Assembly: GCA_965202955.1 (NCBI GenBank)
Contig: OZ241871.1
Location: 620,001-684,000, forward strand
DNA from: Bin5 sp034422415
GTDB taxonomy: Bacteria > Chloroflexota > Anaerolineae > Caldilineales > Caldilineaceae
Direction of reading: 5' to 3'
Length of the DNA stretch: 64,000 bases
Shown here: positions 61,847 to 64,000 of the stretch, piece after piece
Numbering within the stretch: the first letter of the stretch is position 1
Layout: each line of letters begins with the position of its first letter
The notes under the pieces: generated by a model
What the model was told of the DNA's origin: nothing
The model's database searches: none
Seen by the model: only the letters and a program-made list of their open reading frames with translations
Program-made: the position numbers and the translations under genes

Positions 61847-63487
61847 ATGGAAGTACATGATGCCATCATCAGTATTCTGGCCCGCGAAGGCGAGAAGCAG
61901 ATCTTCTGCTTCCCCGACAACCCGCTGATTGAAGCGGCCGCACGCAATGGCATGCGGCCAATCATGACACGGACCGAGCGCACCGCGGTTGCCATGGCCG
62001 ACGGCTACACCCGAGTCTCCAACGGGCGGCGCACCGGCGTCTGCACGGTGCAGGCGGGCGCCGGTGTCGAGAACTCCTTTGCCGGCGTCGCGCAGGCCAA
62101 CGCCGACTCGGTCCCGATCCTCTTCCTGCCGGGACACATCGGACGCGACCGGCACGGGTCAACCCGCAACTTCCCGGCCGTGCCCAGCTACCGCCCGATC
62201 GCCAAGTGGGCGGAGCAGGTCAACATGCCCGAACGCATGCCCGAGATGATGCGCCGCGCCTTCAGCTACCTGCGCAATGGCCGCCCCGGCCCGGTCATGC
62301 TGGAGGTCCCGCGCGATGTGGGCAACGGCGAAATCGACGACGAGTTCGATTACAGGCCGCCGCAAAGGGTGCGGTCAGCCGGAGACCCGGAGGCGGTTGA
62401 CGCCGTGATCGCGGCCCTTCTCAAAGCCGAATGTCCTGTCATCCAGGTTGGGCAGGGTGTCCTCTACGCCCAGGCGACCGAGGAGCTGCGGGCGTTCGCA
62501 GAACTTGCCGGCGCGCCGGTCATGAGTACGTTGCTCGGCAAAAGCGCCTTCGCCGAAGACCACCCGCTTTCGATCGGCGCGGTGGCCAACGATCGCAGCG
62601 TGACCAGGGCGATCGCCCACTACCTCGACAAGGCGGACCTGATCCTGGGCATCGGCTGCAGTTTCAGCCGCGAATGGATGCGGGCGCCGGTGCCGCCCGG
62701 CAAGACGATCATCCAGGTAACCAACGACGACCGCGACCTCAACGCTGACATGGAGACCGATCTCGGCGTGCTCGGTGACGCGAAGCTGGTGCTCTACCAG
62801 CTGACCGAAACGCTGCAGCGGCAGACGGCCGGCAGCGGGCGCGATCAGGGGCCGGTTGTGAACGAGATCGAAGCGATCAAACGGGACTGGTTCGATGAAT
62901 GGGGGCCGCTTCTGACCTCCGACGAGACCCCGATCAATCCGTACCGGGTGATCTGGGACCTGATGCACACGGTCGACCGGACACAGACGATCGTGACGCA
63001 CGATTCCGGCTATGTGCGCGACCAGGTCGTCCCTTTTTTCGAGGCGATCGTGCCGCGCGGCTATCTCGGCTGGGGCAACTCAACGCAGATGGGTCACTCG
63101 ATCGGGCTGGCCCTCGGCGCCCAGGTGGCCGCGCCCGAGAAAACGGTGGTGAACATCATGGGCGACGCCTCGTTCGGCATGTTGGGCCTGGAGATCGAAA
63201 CGGCGGCGCGCAACGAGCTTCCGATCCTGACGATCGTTCTGAACAACTCGGTGATGTGCGGCTCCGAGGCGCAGATGCCGACCGCGGTGGAACGCTACGG
63301 GCTGAAACAGCTGGGCGGCGATTACGCCAAGATCGCCGAGGGGCTGGGCGCGGCGAGCGAAAGGGTCGAGCATCCAGGTGAGGTCGCGCCGGCGATCAAG
63401 CGGGCGCAGCAGGTGCTGTCAGCCGGGCAACCGGCGCTGATCGAAGTGATCACCAAAGAAGAGCAGCGTTTGCCCCGTCTCGCCTAG
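61847..63487 (+). CDS. Acetolactate-synthase-like ThDP-dependent enzyme
   Basis: A 546-residue ThDP enzyme of the acetolactate synthase/benzoylformate decarboxylase group. It has catalytic Glu in MTRTERTAVAMADGYTR, VQAGAGVENSFAG, and the ThDP/Mg motif MGDASFGMLGLEIETA followed by VLNNSV. The position of the usual FAD-contact residues is not clear, so it may be a decarboxylase or carboligase without FAD. AGAGAGGAT precedes the ATG. It ends in a CTAG shared with the stop of the convergent PhyH gene. Second ThDP enzyme of the run after IolD; perhaps acts on the 2-oxo acid or aldehyde produced upstream (inference). Confidence 0.88.
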   Translation: MEVHDAIISILAREGEKQIFCFPDNPLIEAAARNGMRPIMTRTERTAVAMADGYTRVSNGRRTGVCTVQAGAGVENSFAGVAQANADSVPILFLPGHIGRDRHGSTRNFPAVPSYRPIAKWAEQVNMPERMPEMMRRAFSYLRNGRPGPVMLEVPRDVGNGEIDDEFDYRPPQRVRSAGDPEAVDAVIAALLKAECPVIQVGQGVLYAQATEELRAFAELAGAPVMSTLLGKSAFAEDHPLSIGAVANDRSVTRAIAHYLDKADLILGIGCSFSREWMRAPVPPGKTIIQVTNDDRDLNADMETDLGVLGDAKLVLYQLTETLQRQTAGSGRDQGPVVNEIEAIKRDWFDEWGPLLTSDETPINPYRVIWDLMHTVDRTQTIVTHDSGYVRDQVVPFFEAIVPRGYLGWGNSTQMGHSIGLALGAQVAAPEKTVVNIMGDASFGMLGLEIETAARNELPILTIVLNNSVMCGSEAQMPTAVERYGLKQLGGDYAKIAEGLGAASERVEHPGEVAPAIKRAQQVLSAGQPALIEVITKEEQRLPRLA

Positions 63488-64000
63488 CCGTCAACAGCCG
63501 GAAGGCGCGGCCGGTGCGGGGCCGCGATCTCGCGCATGCCATCCCACTCCCGCCAGATGTCGGACAGTGTTTCGAACCGCTGCGTCTCGTGGTCAACATG
63601 TCTGAGGCGAAAATAGATCGCGTAGCGCGGATGGGGAGAGAGGTTGGGCGCGGCGGTGTGGGCGACCTGGTAGTGTACGAGGAAGGCATCGCCGGGGCGG
63701 GCGGTCATCATCTGCGGCTGCGGCATCTCCACGGGCGGCATCTCATTGGCGTCGCCCTGCATTATGAAGTCAGTCCCGTTCTCACGGAAATACTGTTCGA
63801 ACAGACGGTGCGTGCCGGGCCACGCGACCAGGTTGCCGGCGTAGTCGGTCGCGACCTCGCTCAGGGCGATACCGACCAGCAGCGTGAAGCTGAGAAGCTC
63901 TCCGGCGGGGACGCCGTTGTGGGGCGAGTAGCGGCCATCCAGATGGGGACGCAGCGCGGCCGGCGGATCGTCAAACAGGGGAAAACGGACCGCGATCTGG
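63484..64000 (-). CDS. Phytanoyl-CoA dioxygenase (PhyH)-like oxygenase (5' end beyond window)
   Basis: The minus strand is open from the window edge to the stop at 63484, giving the last 171 residues of a PhyH-type Fe(II)/2OG oxygenase. Visible: a probable H-L-D metal pair in LRPHLDGRY, TLLVGIALSEV, LVAWPGTHRLFEQYF, and the distal His region ARPGDAFLVHYQVAHTAAPN followed by PRYAIYFRLRHV with the likely 2OG Arg. The internal ATG at 63762 is not the start because the family core continues upstream of it. Confidence 0.82.
   Translation of the reverse strand, partial: QIAVRFPLFDDPPAALRPHLDGRYSPHNGVPAGELLSFTLLVGIALSEVATDYAGNLVAWPGTHRLFEQYFRENGTDFIMQGDANEMPPVEMPQPQMMTARPGDAFLVHYQVAHTAAPNLSPHPRYAIYFRLRHVDHETQRFETLSDIWREWDGMREIAAPHRPRLPAVDG

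Overview
The window is about 64 kb of mostly GC-rich bacterial DNA holding sugar and organic-acid uptake and catabolism genes, with two AT-richer, defence-like insertions. The likely source is a Chloroflexota bacterium, perhaps a Caldilineaceae-type relative. This is inferred from the many Tat-type lipoprotein binding proteins (RRDFLR followed by a Cys lipobox) beside CUT1 permeases, and from the crowd of phytanoyl-CoA-dioxygenase-like, Gfo/Idh/MocA and sugar phosphate isomerase genes. There is no rRNA, tRNA or other lineage marker, so the assignment is tentative.

Layout. 1-1.7 kb (minus): a truncated serine beta-lactamase-fold hydrolase and a TIM-barrel isomerase. 1.8-9.3 kb (minus, AT-richer): a translationally coupled three-gene module of a membrane-anchored TerB_N/TerB/TerB_C protein, a BrxD-type DUF2791 ATPase and an Lhr/BrxHI-like helicase, preceded by a small OB-fold-like gene and several inverted repeats. 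9.4-19.5 kb (minus): a MocA dehydrogenase, a complete ribose-type ABC operon and a peptide-type ABC operon without its ATPases. 19.9-21.7 kb (plus): an AAA/ABC ATPase overlapping a DUF4276 TOPRIM-like gene. 21.7-26.9 kb: a LarA-type racemase, an isomerase, a zinc dehydrogenase and a dimethylformamidase-like protein. 27.4-32.5 kb (plus): an operon of P450, isomerase, zinc dehydrogenase and a divergent GroEL-like chaperonin.

33-54 kb (plus): three CUT1 sugar ABC systems (binding protein plus two permeases, no ATPase), interleaved with a sulfatase-fold enzyme, a GH127-like protein, a BNR-propeller protein (minus), a pentapeptide lipoprotein lying between two near-duplicate permease genes, a PhyH-like oxygenase and a GH32-like protein. 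53.5-63.5 kb (plus): a catabolic run of PhyH oxygenase, GH4 glycosidase, PhyH oxygenase, HpaI-type aldolase, MocA dehydrogenase, IolD-like ThDP hydrolase, HD-domain protein and a second ThDP enzyme. The window ends in the 3' part of a convergent PhyH gene.

How it works together (inference): the ABC systems import sugars or sugar-like compounds. GH4/GH32/GH127-like and sulfatase-fold enzymes would trim them, MocA and zinc dehydrogenases plus isomerases would oxidise and rearrange them, and IolD and the aldolase would open and cleave the carbon skeleton. Fe/2OG oxygenases and the P450 suggest the substrates carry groups that need oxidative removal. The most unusual parts are the TerB-BrxD-helicase module, the ATPase-TOPRIM pair, the chaperonin paralog inside an oxidoreductase operon, and a helically phased CTCGTAAACG-type repeat array found upstream of two unrelated catabolic operons.
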